NCBI GenBank assembly: GCA_020638055.1
Contig: JACKJH010000001.1
Location: 1,109,854 to 1,173,853, forward strand
Reading direction: 5' to 3'
Origin: Hyphomicrobiaceae bacterium
GTDB lineage: Bacteria > Pseudomonadota > Alphaproteobacteria > Rhizobiales > Hyphomicrobiaceae
Length of the DNA: 64,000 nt
Shown: positions 36,292 to 46,412 of the stretch, in pieces
How positions within the stretch are numbered: position 1 is the first letter of the stretch
How the letters are laid out: each line of letters begins with the position of its first letter
Notes under the pieces: model-generated
The model's input: only the letters and a program-made list of their open reading frames with translations
Database searches by the model: none
What the model was told of the DNA's origin: nothing
Position numbers and translations under genes: made by a program

Positions 36292-36624
36292 ATGGCTTAC
36301 GAAGTTAACGGAACTACCGTCGAGCATGACGAAGAAGGCTACCTCACAGACATCAACGAATGGAATGAGGCAATCGCGCTTGAGATCGCCAAGGGGCAGG
36401 ATCTCGAAATGAACGAAGAGCGCTGGGAAGTCGTGAATTTCCTTCGCAACTACTACGATGAGTACCAAGTCGCTCCCGCGATCCGCGTGCTCACGAAGGC
36501 TCTTGCCAAGACGATGGGTCCAGAGAAGGGCAACAACAAGTACCTCTATGAATTGTTCCCATACGGCCCTGCAAAGCAGGCATGCATGATCGCCGGCCTG
36601 CCGAAGCCGACGGGCTGTATCTGA
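36292..36624 (+). CDS. dsrC: Sulfur carrier DsrC with both redox cysteines
   Basis: A 110-residue protein that carries sulfur as a persulfide or trisulfide on its flexible C-terminal arm and shuttles between DsrEFH, DsrAB and DsrK. The arm holds both conserved Cys in QACMIAGLPKPTGCI (Cx10C), the mark of true DsrC. The core has HDEEGYLTDINEWNEA and NEERWEVVNFLRNYY. It starts with ATG after taagggag. Unlike the two other DsrC-family genes in this window, this one can do redox chemistry. Confidence 0.97.
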   Translation: MAYEVNGTTVEHDEEGYLTDINEWNEAIALEIAKGQDLEMNEERWEVVNFLRNYYDEYQVAPAIRVLTKALAKTMGPEKGNNKYLYELFPYGPAKQACMIAGLPKPTGCI

Positions 36625-36745
36625 TCCGGCGAGACCGAGCCATCGCAAGAAACTAACCCTCCGCGCCGACAGAAGTGTGGGCGTAAACCGCATCGTTGCG
36701 CGCGGAGGAGTTCCCTTGGGGGGAAGCAATGAGGAGGCGGGTCCC

Positions 36746-37483
36746 GTGCTGACGGGTATTTACGCAATCTTGTTTTACGTGGCGACGATATTGCTAGTCG
36801 TTGGGCTGGCGTATCGTATCCGACTGTATTGGAATACACCGGCGCCGCTCAAGATTCCAACCACACCAGCTCCCATCACGGAAGCCGGCGTCGCGTTTCG
36901 GCTGGCCCGCGAAGTGGTGCTGTTTGAAAGTTTGTTCAAGGCAAACAAGTGGATCTGGGTGTTCGGTTGGCTGTTTCACTTCGGCCTGCTGGTCGTGCTC
37001 ATTCGCCACCTTCGCTACTTCATTAACCCTGTTCCCGATCTCCTGGCAATGATGCAGCCTTATGGCGTCTACGCGGCTTTTGCAATGGTTGCAGGCCTCA
37101 TAGGTTTGTGGGCTCGCAGGTTCCTGGTTCCGCGTGTGCGGTACATCTCCTCGCCGTCCGACCATTTGATGTTGGCGCTGCTGGTGGGCATCGGTCTTAG
37201 CGGACTTGCGATGAAGTTCATCGCGCATACCGATATTGTTGCCGTGAAGGCGTTCTTTATCGGCTTGATGACGTTCAACTGGCAGCCGCTGCCGGCGGAT
37301 CCGGTACTGCTCATTCATCTCACACTCGTAGCAGTACTGATGATGATCTTTCCTTATTCGAAATTGCTGCACGGTGTCGGCCTGTTCTTCTCGCCGACGC
37401 GCAACCAAGCGGACAATCCTCGTGAGCGGCGGCATCTGGCGCCCTGGGCAGCCAAACTGGAAACCGGAGGCCGGTCAAAATGA
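36746..37483 (+). CDS. dsrM: Membrane cytochrome b subunit DsrM
   Basis: A 245-residue inner-membrane protein of the NarI-like heme b family with five hydrophobic segments. It forms the quinone-linked DsrMKJOP complex. I chose GTG at 36746 because gaggagg lies seven bases upstream and the frame then opens directly into the first membrane helix (LTGIYAILFYVATILLVVGL); the frame is open back to 36677 but that stretch looks non-coding. Conserved His in HFGLLVVLIRHLRYF and HTDIVAVK are likely heme ligands. Confidence 0.94.
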   Translation: MLTGIYAILFYVATILLVVGLAYRIRLYWNTPAPLKIPTTPAPITEAGVAFRLAREVVLFESLFKANKWIWVFGWLFHFGLLVVLIRHLRYFINPVPDLLAMMQPYGVYAAFAMVAGLIGLWARRFLVPRVRYISSPSDHLMLALLVGIGLSGLAMKFIAHTDIVAVKAFFIGLMTFNWQPLPADPVLLIHLTLVAVLMMIFPYSKLLHGVGLFFSPTRNQADNPRERRHLAPWAAKLETGGRSK

Positions 37484-37525
37484 TCGCACTCGTGAAGACT
37501 GTTGGTGCCGGTGAGGAGGTGCTTC

Positions 37526-39103
<1,578 letters not shown>

Positions 39104-39117
39104 CGGAGGTACGACCC

Positions 39118-41106
39118 ATGAACGACATGGCCAACAAGCCAAAGTCCGGAGATGCGCCGGGTGATGATACGAAGCTTACGTTCCGACGCTTCAAGAACGG
39201 TGAGAGCATGTGGAACGGTTGGGATGATCTTACAGAAAAGATTTTCCAGGCCGATGCGTCCTACAAGTGCCCCACATATGTTCACCGCACTCCGCCTTGT
39301 CAGGGGTCGTGCCCATCGGGACATGAGATTCGCGGCTGGCTCGCGATTGCCCGCCAGATGGACAAGCCGCCGACAAAGGATATGACTTGGCAGCAATATG
39401 CCTTCAACCGCATGGTCGACGCGAACCCGTTCCCAGCAACCATGGGCCGCGTTTGTCCGGCGCCGTGCGAAGATGGTTGCAATCGTAACGAAGTTGACGA
39501 TTTCGTTGGCATCAATGCGGTTGAACAATATGTGGGCGACTGGGCCAATGATAATGCGTTGAAGCTGCCTGACGCTGGCGAATTCACCGGCAAGAAGGTT
39601 GCTGTAATCGGTGGTGGCCCCGCCGGCCTCACGGCTGCATACTTCCTGCGCCGCAAAGGGCACGCTGTTTCGATATTCGAGGCGCACGAGAAGCTCGGCG
39701 GCATGATGCGCTACGGTATTCCCGGCTACCGCACACCGCGCGAAATGCTGGATACCGAAATTGACCGCATCATGGACATGGGCGTCGACGTCCGCGTCAA
39801 CACCAAGGTCGGCAAGGACGTCTCGATCGAACAGCTCGAGGAGGAGTTCGATGCGATCTTCTGGGGCGTTGGCGCGCAGCGCGGCCGTGGTCTGCCGGTA
39901 ACGGGTTGGGAAGGCACCGAGAACTGCATCACCGGTGTTGAATTCCTGGACGCGTTCAACCAGGGCTGGGTTTTTGGCACAGCCAAGAAAGTGATCGTGG
40001 TCGGTGGTGGCGACACCTCAATTGACGTCGCGTCGGTCGCGCGCCGTCTCGGCCACATTACGCACAAGGCTGAAAAAGACATCGATCCGCACTCCGCGCT
40101 GGGCTTCACAGCGCATGACGTTGCGGGCACGATGCGACGCGAAGGACTCAACGCGACGCTGACTTCGCTGTTCCCACTTGAGAAGATGACCGCGTCGGCG
40201 CGTGAGCGGGAAGACGCGATGCGCGAGGGCGTCAACATCATGGGCAGCGTCATGCCGCTTGAAGTGCTGCTTGACGAAAATGGCCTCGCTCGCGGCCTGA
40301 AGATGTGCAAGTGCAACATGAAAGGCATGACGCCTGAACCCATCGAAGGTAGCGAATTCGAACTGGAAGGTGACATCATAATCTCTGCGATCGGCCAGAT
40401 GGGCGATCTTGGAGAAGGGCTGGAGAGCCTCGACAACGGCAAGGGCTTCATCGGTACGGATCGCATGTACAGCGTCAAAGATCGTGAAAAGCATTTTGCC
40501 GGCGGTGATGTGATTCGTCCGCATTTGCTGACGACGGCAATCGGCCATGGGCGCATCGCTGCGGAAAGCATCGACCACTTCCTTAATGGGTCACCGCTCG
40601 ACAAGCGCCCGAAGGTTGACGTGCACCACTTCAACCTGCTCAACGAGCTGCATCAGCGCGCGCTCGATCCTACGCCTTACGATCACACGCAAACCCGTGG
40701 CACGTCGTCGGGCAAATTCGCAGTTCACAATTACGAGGATCGCTCGACCAACCAGATCATCCCACATTCGGATCTGTTCAAAGGGCACTTCAAATACGAG
40801 GAGCGTGGTCGCCGTGATGAAGTACACATCGAAGGCGACAAGGTTCTAGGTAACTTCGATGAGCGCATCAAGGGGCTCACGGAAGAGCAGGCGATCAACG
40901 AAGGCAAGCGTTGCATGTCTTGCGGCATGTGCTTTGAGTGCGACAACTGCGTGATTTTCTGCCCGCAGACTGCCGTCAAGAGGGTGCCGAAAAAGGAACG
41001 TGCTGTAGGCCGTTATGTCTACACCGAATATTCCATGTGCATTGGTTGCCATATCTGTGCGGACGTCTGCCCGTCTGGTTACATCCAGATGGGTCTGGGC
41101 GAATAA
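39118..41106 (+). CDS. dsrL: DsrL, NAD(P)-linked flavin iron-sulfur oxidoreductase
   Basis: A 662-residue soluble protein of the glutamate-synthase small-subunit type that works with DsrAB and couples sulfite formation to NAD(P) or another soluble acceptor. N-terminal Cys clusters (TPPCQGSCPSG, GRVCPAPCEDGCNR) are followed by an FAD-binding site (VAVIGGGPAGLTAAYFL) and an NAD(P) site (VIVVGGGDTSIDVASVARR). The C-terminus has two ferredoxin clusters (CMSCGMCFECDNCVIFCP and CIGCHICADVCPSGY). Start 39118 follows ggaggt. The gene is typical of oxidative dsr operons. Confidence 0.96.
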   Translation: MNDMANKPKSGDAPGDDTKLTFRRFKNGESMWNGWDDLTEKIFQADASYKCPTYVHRTPPCQGSCPSGHEIRGWLAIARQMDKPPTKDMTWQQYAFNRMVDANPFPATMGRVCPAPCEDGCNRNEVDDFVGINAVEQYVGDWANDNALKLPDAGEFTGKKVAVIGGGPAGLTAAYFLRRKGHAVSIFEAHEKLGGMMRYGIPGYRTPREMLDTEIDRIMDMGVDVRVNTKVGKDVSIEQLEEEFDAIFWGVGAQRGRGLPVTGWEGTENCITGVEFLDAFNQGWVFGTAKKVIVVGGGDTSIDVASVARRLGHITHKAEKDIDPHSALGFTAHDVAGTMRREGLNATLTSLFPLEKMTASAREREDAMREGVNIMGSVMPLEVLLDENGLARGLKMCKCNMKGMTPEPIEGSEFELEGDIIISAIGQMGDLGEGLESLDNGKGFIGTDRMYSVKDREKHFAGGDVIRPHLLTTAIGHGRIAAESIDHFLNGSPLDKRPKVDVHHFNLLNELHQRALDPTPYDHTQTRGTSSGKFAVHNYEDRSTNQIIPHSDLFKGHFKYEERGRRDEVHIEGDKVLGNFDERIKGLTEEQAINEGKRCMSCGMCFECDNCVIFCPQTAVKRVPKKERAVGRYVYTEYSMCIGCHICADVCPSGYIQMGLGE

Positions 41107-41125
41107 CGGCAGGCAAGGCATTACC

Positions 41126-41632
41126 ATGCAGATGAAGCGGCATTGGGCGAGGCTCGTGATGGCGGTGGCGTTTTTGGCCACCGTCCTAGCGAGTGTCGTA
41201 GTGGTTCCTCCCGTCGTGGCGGAACCGCCGCAGCCGGCCAAGGGGCGTGGCGACAAGTGCGTCATGCCCACCGATTGGATGCGTCGCAATCATATGAAAG
41301 GCCTCATTCACCATCGGCGAGAGGCCGTACACGAGGGCATCCGTACGCCGACGTTCGATCTCAACGGTTGCATCGATTGTCATCAGGTGAAAGGTGACGA
41401 TGGAAAGCCTGTAAAGATCTCCAGCCCGAAGCACTTCTGCCGTACCTGCCACGACTATGCTGGGGTGCGTTTGGACTGTTTCGAGTGCCATGCATCGCGG
41501 CCGGAACAGAAGACGGAAACAACGACAGGCCAGTTAGAGCGATCTCCTCATCATCACACCGGTTTGCCTGGTCACGGCGGTGAAGGAGATGTCGCTGCCC
41601 TCAATCGTTATTTGGAGGGAGCGGGCAAATGA
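41126..41632 (+). CDS. dsrJ: Periplasmic triheme cytochrome c DsrJ
   Basis: A 168-residue exported cytochrome c of the DsrMKJOP complex. The signal or anchor is LVMAVAFLATVLASVVVVPPVVA. Three CxxCH heme sites are present: GCIDCHQ, FCRTCHD and DCFECHA. The C-terminal 35 residues are His/Gly-rich. ATG at 41126 is the natural start. Its stop overlaps the dsrO start (ATGA), so translation is coupled. Confidence 0.95.
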   Translation: MQMKRHWARLVMAVAFLATVLASVVVVPPVVAEPPQPAKGRGDKCVMPTDWMRRNHMKGLIHHRREAVHEGIRTPTFDLNGCIDCHQVKGDDGKPVKISSPKHFCRTCHDYAGVRLDCFECHASRPEQKTETTTGQLERSPHHHTGLPGHGGEGDVAALNRYLEGAGK

Positions 41633-42504
41633 GCATGAAGTTTGAGTTCCCTGAAACCTGCAGCGAGGGTGCTGCGTGCGGCTGTGCAGAGAGCGACGCT
41701 CGTCCGGTTGCCGTTGCCCCGGCCCCGACTGATGTGGAACATGCCACCGTCAACGTCGATCCGGTGGAGGTTGGGCGTCGGTGGTTTTTGAAGGCCAGCG
41801 CTGCGTTTACAACCACGATTTTAGCGCCCGGTGTCACGCTGATGGCGTTCGGCGAAGCCGATAGCGCGCACGCCAAGCCTGCCGATCAACCGGTTTCAGC
41901 TAAACAGCGCTGGGGGCTGCTTATCGACGCGGGTAAATGCGAACAGGGCTGCAAGGCCTGCGTTACGGCATGTAATGAAGAAAATGGCATTGCCACGCCG
42001 AAGAACCTTGCGACGGATGCGCAATGGATCCGGACGTTGCAAGTGAAAAATCCTGAGAATGGCTCAACTTTCCAGATGCCGTTCATGTGCCAGCATTGCT
42101 CCGAGCCTCCGTGCGTTGATGTTTGCCCGACGGGGGCTTCTTTCAGGCGTGCTGACGGCATCGTGCTGGTGGATCGGCATATTTGCATCGGCTGCCGCTA
42201 TTGCATGATGGCCTGCCCCTACAAGGCGCGCTCGTTCGTACATGAACCGCTTCACGATCAGAAGCCGGAAGTGCCGCGTGGCAAGGGTTGTGTGGAAAGC
42301 TGCACCATGTGTGTTCACCGTGTCGATGAGGGCGGTACGCCGGCTTGCGTGGAGGCATGCGCCAAGACGGGTAACGCTGCGATGATTTTCGGCGACTTGC
42401 ATGATCCAAATTCGGAGATTGCCAAGCGCATCGCAACTTATCGTACGACGCGCGTTCGTGCCGACCTGGGCACCGATCCGGGCGTTTTTTATCAGAACAT
42501 TTAA
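41629..42504 (+). CDS. dsrO: Periplasmic ferredoxin-like subunit DsrO
   Basis: A 291-residue exported iron-sulfur protein of the DsrMKJOP complex. A Tat-like region (VGRRWFLKASAAFTTTILAPG) lies at residues 46-66, later than usual. Several [4Fe-4S] motifs follow, including CEQGCKACVTACNE, CQHCSEPPCVDVCPTG and CIGCRYCMMACPYKAR, then CMCVH-like SCTMCVHRVDEGGTPACVEAC. It passes electrons between DsrJ and the NrfD-type DsrP. It overlaps dsrJ by four bases. Confidence 0.95.
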   Translation: MSMKFEFPETCSEGAACGCAESDARPVAVAPAPTDVEHATVNVDPVEVGRRWFLKASAAFTTTILAPGVTLMAFGEADSAHAKPADQPVSAKQRWGLLIDAGKCEQGCKACVTACNEENGIATPKNLATDAQWIRTLQVKNPENGSTFQMPFMCQHCSEPPCVDVCPTGASFRRADGIVLVDRHICIGCRYCMMACPYKARSFVHEPLHDQKPEVPRGKGCVESCTMCVHRVDEGGTPACVEACAKTGNAAMIFGDLHDPNSEIAKRIATYRTTRVRADLGTDPGVFYQNI

Positions 42505-42542
42505 AATAGGTGCCGGCGGCTGGGCTGGCTACAAGGGCAGGA

Positions 42543-43754
42543 ATGATGGCGCGCATCACCTTTCAGAAACTGGATGATCACAGTTCCTTCTTCTGGGGTC
42601 TTCTGGCGATCCATGCGGTGGTCATTGCGCTTGGGCTAGGTGCCTTCCTTTACATGGAGCATCACGGCCACATCGTTACCGGCATGAATAATGCGATCGT
42701 TTGGGGCACGCCGCATGTCTTTGCCGTGTTCCTTATCGTGGCTGCATCAGGTGCGCTCAACGTTGCGTCCATATCATCGGTGTTCAATAACCTTGCGTAC
42801 AAGCCGTTCGCGCGACTGTCGGGAATTCTGGCGATCTCGCTTCTGATTGGCGGCTTGATGGTGCTTGTGCTCGATCTAGGCCGTCCCGAACGGCTTACGG
42901 TGGCCATGACCACCTATAATTTTAAATCCATCTTTGCCTGGAACATCTATCTCTACACCGGGTTCGTGGTGATCGTTGCCGCCTACCTTTTTACAATGAT
43001 GGACCGGTCGATGTCGAAGTCGGGTGCGGCGACCAAAACGATGGGCTGGTTTGCCTTCGTTTGGCGTTTGGCACTGACGACGGGTACAGGCTCCATTTTC
43101 GGTTTCCTGGTGGCACGGGAGGCTTATGACACCGCTTTAATGGCGCCGCTCTTTATCGCGGCTTCGTTCCTTTACGGGTTGGCATTTACTGTCCTGGTAT
43201 TGCTGACGGTGTGCCGTGAAACGCGCACCAACCTGATGAGCGAAGAGATGATCGAGAAGTTTCGCGGGTTGATGATAATTTTTGCGCTTTCGGTTTTGTA
43301 TTTCACTGCGGTCAAGCATCTGACTTCGCTTTATGCGGCTGAGCATCATGGCGTTGAAGCCTTTATTCTGTGGAACGGTGGCATCTACACGGCCAGTTTC
43401 TGGCTCGGCCATGTGCTGATCGGGAATGTTCTTCCGATCGTTATTCTCGCTTTTCTGGCTGGCGAGAATAAAGTGCTCACCGGTCGCACCGGGATCGCCA
43501 TCTCGTCCGTGCTGGCCTTGGTTGGTGGCTTGGCTTTCATGTATGTTACGATCATCGGTGGGCAGGCATACCCGCTTGACCTGCTTCCTGGCATGGAGGT
43601 CGAGAGTTCGTTCCTCGATGGCGTAGTGGCGAGTTATACGCCAACCCTTCCAGAGGTTCTTCTTGGTATTGCCGGTGTGTCGGTGGCTATGCTGGTAACT
43701 GGATTGGCACTCAAAGTGATGCCGTTTCTGCCGCGGGCCGCGCAGCCAGAATAA
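42543..43754 (+). CDS. dsrP: NrfD-type membrane quinone-interacting subunit DsrP
   Basis: A 403-residue NrfD/PsrC-family membrane protein with about ten hydrophobic segments, the last core subunit of DsrMKJOP and a site of quinone contact. I take the ATG at 42543, directly before ARITFQKLDDHSSFFWG; a start at 42510 would add a Gly/Ala-rich leader without a binding site. Only 38 bases separate it from dsrO. It is followed by a 273-base repeat element, not directly by dsrN. Confidence 0.94.
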   Translation: MMARITFQKLDDHSSFFWGLLAIHAVVIALGLGAFLYMEHHGHIVTGMNNAIVWGTPHVFAVFLIVAASGALNVASISSVFNNLAYKPFARLSGILAISLLIGGLMVLVLDLGRPERLTVAMTTYNFKSIFAWNIYLYTGFVVIVAAYLFTMMDRSMSKSGAATKTMGWFAFVWRLALTTGTGSIFGFLVAREAYDTALMAPLFIAASFLYGLAFTVLVLLTVCRETRTNLMSEEMIEKFRGLMIIFALSVLYFTAVKHLTSLYAAEHHGVEAFILWNGGIYTASFWLGHVLIGNVLPIVILAFLAGENKVLTGRTGIAISSVLALVGGLAFMYVTIIGGQAYPLDLLPGMEVESSFLDGVVASYTPTLPEVLLGIAGVSVAMLVTGLALKVMPFLPRAAQPE

Positions 43755-43829
43755 GAATGGAATACCCGCGCCGGGGGTGTGGGGCGGGCGATTGGACGAA
43801 ATTTGATGAGGGAGACAGCGCGCGGACAG

Positions 43830-44102
43830 CTAGCCCGGCTTTCTCACGAGGGCACGGCCGTCATCGCGCTGGCGCGAGATCGACCCGCAAGGAGGGAGGC
43901 GAAAAGCGTAGCGGTGGTCTACGGTTGAGCCGCCCGACGCAGCGGTCGACCGCGCCAGCACGACCCGCAGGGCGGGGTGCAAATGATGACAGGCTGTGTC
44001 GTGCCGTTTGCCCGATGTCCCACATCGAACTACACGGCTCTCCTGGCCTGTCATCATTTTCACCTCCGTGCCGGCCATACCATCGTGAGAAAGGCGGGCT
44101 AT
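43830..44102. mobile_element. 273-base element with terminal inverted repeats, copy 1
   Basis: It lies in the 388-base dsrP-dsrN gap. Outer arms CTAGCCCGGCTTTCTCACGA (43830-43849) and TCGTGAGAAAGGCGGGCTAT (44083-44102) are inverted copies with small mismatches. A near-identical copy of equal length is at 63623-63895. No credible gene lies inside. It looks like a non-autonomous (MITE-like) element or a large structured RNA in the dsr transcript. Confidence 0.85.
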
Positions 44103-44142
44103 TCCGGTCCGAGTGCCCGGTTTTTTTGGGAGTTGTCCGGTC

Positions 44143-45597
44143 GTGGCTGAGATCCTGATTGCCGCTGCGCACAAGTCGTCAGGCAAGACGACGGTTACGC
44201 TCGGATTGGCGCGGGCGCTGCTTGACTCTGGCTTGAAGGTTCAAACCTTCAAAAAGGGGCCGGACTACATCGACCCGATGTGGCACACCCGCGCGACTGG
44301 ACGACCCTCCTACAACCTGGACTTCAACACCCAGTCGCACGATGAAATAAGGGCCATGGTCGAGACGCGTTCGGTGGGCGCAGATATCTCGCTCATTGAA
44401 GCCAACATGGGCTTATATGATGGCGTCGACCTGGAAGGCCGCGATGGCAACGCGGCGCTGGCCAAGCTGATCGGTGCACCGGTCGTGCTGGTGGTCGATA
44501 CCGAGGGGATGACGCGAGGGATTGCGCCTCTACTCATCGGCTATCGCATGTTCGATCCTGACGTGAAACTGGCAGGCGTTGTTCTCAACCGCACAGCCGG
44601 TGCGCGCCACGAATCCAAGTTGCGGGCAGCGGTGGAGCGCTACACCGACATACCCGTTATTGGCGTGCTGCCCCGCGAAGAGCAGTTGCAACTGCCAGAA
44701 CGCCATCTGGGGCTTACGACACCTTCAGAATCCAATGCGGTCGAGGCGTTCATAGCCAGGATTGGTGAGCGCGTTGGCAGCCGCTTCGACCTTGAAAGGC
44801 TCAAAGACATTGCCGGCATTGGCCAGCCCTCAGCCGGTGTCGCGCCGGCGTATAAGGAGGCAAGGCCGAATGCAATGCAGGAAGCAGAACCTTTGCGATT
44901 GAAAATCGCGATCGCCAGGGATGCTGCATTCGGCTTTTATTATGCCGATGACCTGGAAGCGTTGCGGTCGGGCGGTGCGGAGCTGGTCTTTTTCGACACA
45001 ATGCACGATACGGCATTACCTCCCGCGGACGGGTTGTTTATCGGCGGGGGCTTTCCCGAAACGCACATGCGCGCGCTGGAAGCCAACGCGCCGATGCGGG
45101 CCAGCATTCGTGACGCTATTGAAAAGGGTTTGCCAACGTATGCCGAGTGCGGCGGCCTGATGTATTTGTCACGCGCCATTCGATGGGGGGGGGAGCGTGC
45201 TGCCATGGTTGGCGTTGTCGATGCCGAGGCGGTGATGTACGACAAGCCGCAAGGCCGTGGGCAAGTGATCGTGAAAGAAACTGAACAGTTCCCATGGCCG
45301 GCTGCGGTCTCAACCAGCAACACGACGAGTGGCGCGGGTATCCGTGCCCACGAGTTCCATCACGCGGCCCTGGTCGATGTGCCGCCAGATGCCAGTTATG
45401 GATATGAAATGAGTCGCGGAACCGGCATTGATGGCAAGCATGACGGGCTCTTGGTGCATAATGTGGTTGCGGCATTCTCGCATCAGCGCACGACAGCTTT
45501 AAACTCATGGACCGAACGTTTTCTTGCATTTGTACGAGAGGTGAAAGCAGAGCAAGTTCACCTCCGAAGTGAGGTTCCAGCGCAGGCTGCTTCGTGA
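44143..45597 (+). CDS. dsrN: DsrN, siroheme amidase (cobyrinate a,c-diamide synthase type)
   Basis: A 484-residue glutamine-dependent amidase that in sulfur oxidisers converts siroheme to siro(heme)amide for DsrAB. The N-terminus has the ATP-binding loop IAAAHKSSGKTTVTLGL and KKGPDYIDPMWH. The C-terminal glutaminase domain has the catalytic Cys in PTYAECGGLMYLS and a His in AHEFHHAAL. The family name CbiA/CobB applies equally, but position in the dsr operon supports DsrN. I take GTG at 44143 as start, after ttgggag; the open frame extends to 44113. Confidence 0.92.
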   Translation: MAEILIAAAHKSSGKTTVTLGLARALLDSGLKVQTFKKGPDYIDPMWHTRATGRPSYNLDFNTQSHDEIRAMVETRSVGADISLIEANMGLYDGVDLEGRDGNAALAKLIGAPVVLVVDTEGMTRGIAPLLIGYRMFDPDVKLAGVVLNRTAGARHESKLRAAVERYTDIPVIGVLPREEQLQLPERHLGLTTPSESNAVEAFIARIGERVGSRFDLERLKDIAGIGQPSAGVAPAYKEARPNAMQEAEPLRLKIAIARDAAFGFYYADDLEALRSGGAELVFFDTMHDTALPPADGLFIGGGFPETHMRALEANAPMRASIRDAIEKGLPTYAECGGLMYLSRAIRWGGERAAMVGVVDAEAVMYDKPQGRGQVIVKETEQFPWPAAVSTSNTTSGAGIRAHEFHHAALVDVPPDASYGYEMSRGTGIDGKHDGLLVHNVVAAFSHQRTTALNSWTERFLAFVREVKAEQVHLRSEVPAQAAS

Positions 45598-45683
45598 ATG
45601 AAGGTTAAACAGCCATATACGTGTATGCGTGCTCGAAAGCGTAGCGCCGACACTGAAGTCGAACAAGTGAGAGGAAGTTGAGC

Positions 45684-46328
45684 ATGACGACAGACACGAG
45701 CAGCTTCGAAAACGTGATCAAGGCGATCGACGCTGCCAATGCCGACGATCCACGCAAGACCGAGGTCGATGGTACGCAACGTCCGTTTGAGATCGTCTAC
45801 TCTGAGCGCATGACCGAACGCCTGGCGAAAATGTATCCAGACGCGTCGGAGGTTTTGCGGATTGCAGCGCGGGCTCAGCACATTCGCCGCTGGGACATCC
45901 CGCGCGAAAACTATCCAGAGGGTCGCAACGGCTACAACGACTGGCGCAAGGCATGCCGCGAACATCACGGGAAAGTCGTTTCCGAAATAATGCAGGAGCA
46001 TGGATACAGCCAGGACGATATTGAACGCGTCGTGATGCTCATCAAAAAAGAGCAACTTAAGAAGGATCGCGAGAGCCAGGCGCTTGAGAATGTCGTCGAC
46101 GTTGTCTTTGTCGATCATTACTTCGACGACTTCCTGGCCAAGTACAGCCAGTATGACCGCGACAAGATGATCGACATCGTTGGCAAGACGCTGCGCAAAA
46201 TGTCGCCCAAGGGGCATCAGGAAGCGCTGGCGCTGGATCTGCCCGATGCTACGCGAGAACTTATCTTGGCGGCGGTTGAGCGCGAGAAAGACACCTTGGC
46301 AAAACTTGCTGCGGTTGCCGTCGAGTAG
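45684..46328 (+). CDS. DUF4202-family protein after dsrN
   Basis: A 214-residue soluble, mostly helical protein. The blocks DASEVLRIAARAQHIRRWDIPRENYPEGRNGYNDWR and EHHGKVVSEIMQEHGYSQDDIERV match what I recall of DUF4202 (PF13875), whose His/Asp arrangement hints at an HD-like metal site; function is unknown. The ATG at 45684 follows gagaggaagt. It lies between dsrN and the Mrp-type gene on the same strand, so it may be part of the same expression unit. Its link to sulfur metabolism is inferred from context. Confidence 0.85.
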   Translation: MTTDTSSFENVIKAIDAANADDPRKTEVDGTQRPFEIVYSERMTERLAKMYPDASEVLRIAARAQHIRRWDIPRENYPEGRNGYNDWRKACREHHGKVVSEIMQEHGYSQDDIERVVMLIKKEQLKKDRESQALENVVDVVFVDHYFDDFLAKYSQYDRDKMIDIVGKTLRKMSPKGHQEALALDLPDATRELILAAVEREKDTLAKLAAVAVE

Positions 46329-46412
46329 ATTGCGTGAACGCTGCTGCCGTGCGGCGCAAGATGTGCCGTGGATGGAATATTTGAAGGATTAGGTACGAGG
46401 AGTTGATCTGGA

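Noticed and set aside
43830..44102. Coding interpretation of the 273-base element
   Set aside because: Readings in several frames are low-complexity and the same in both copies only because the DNA is the same; no start site or family.
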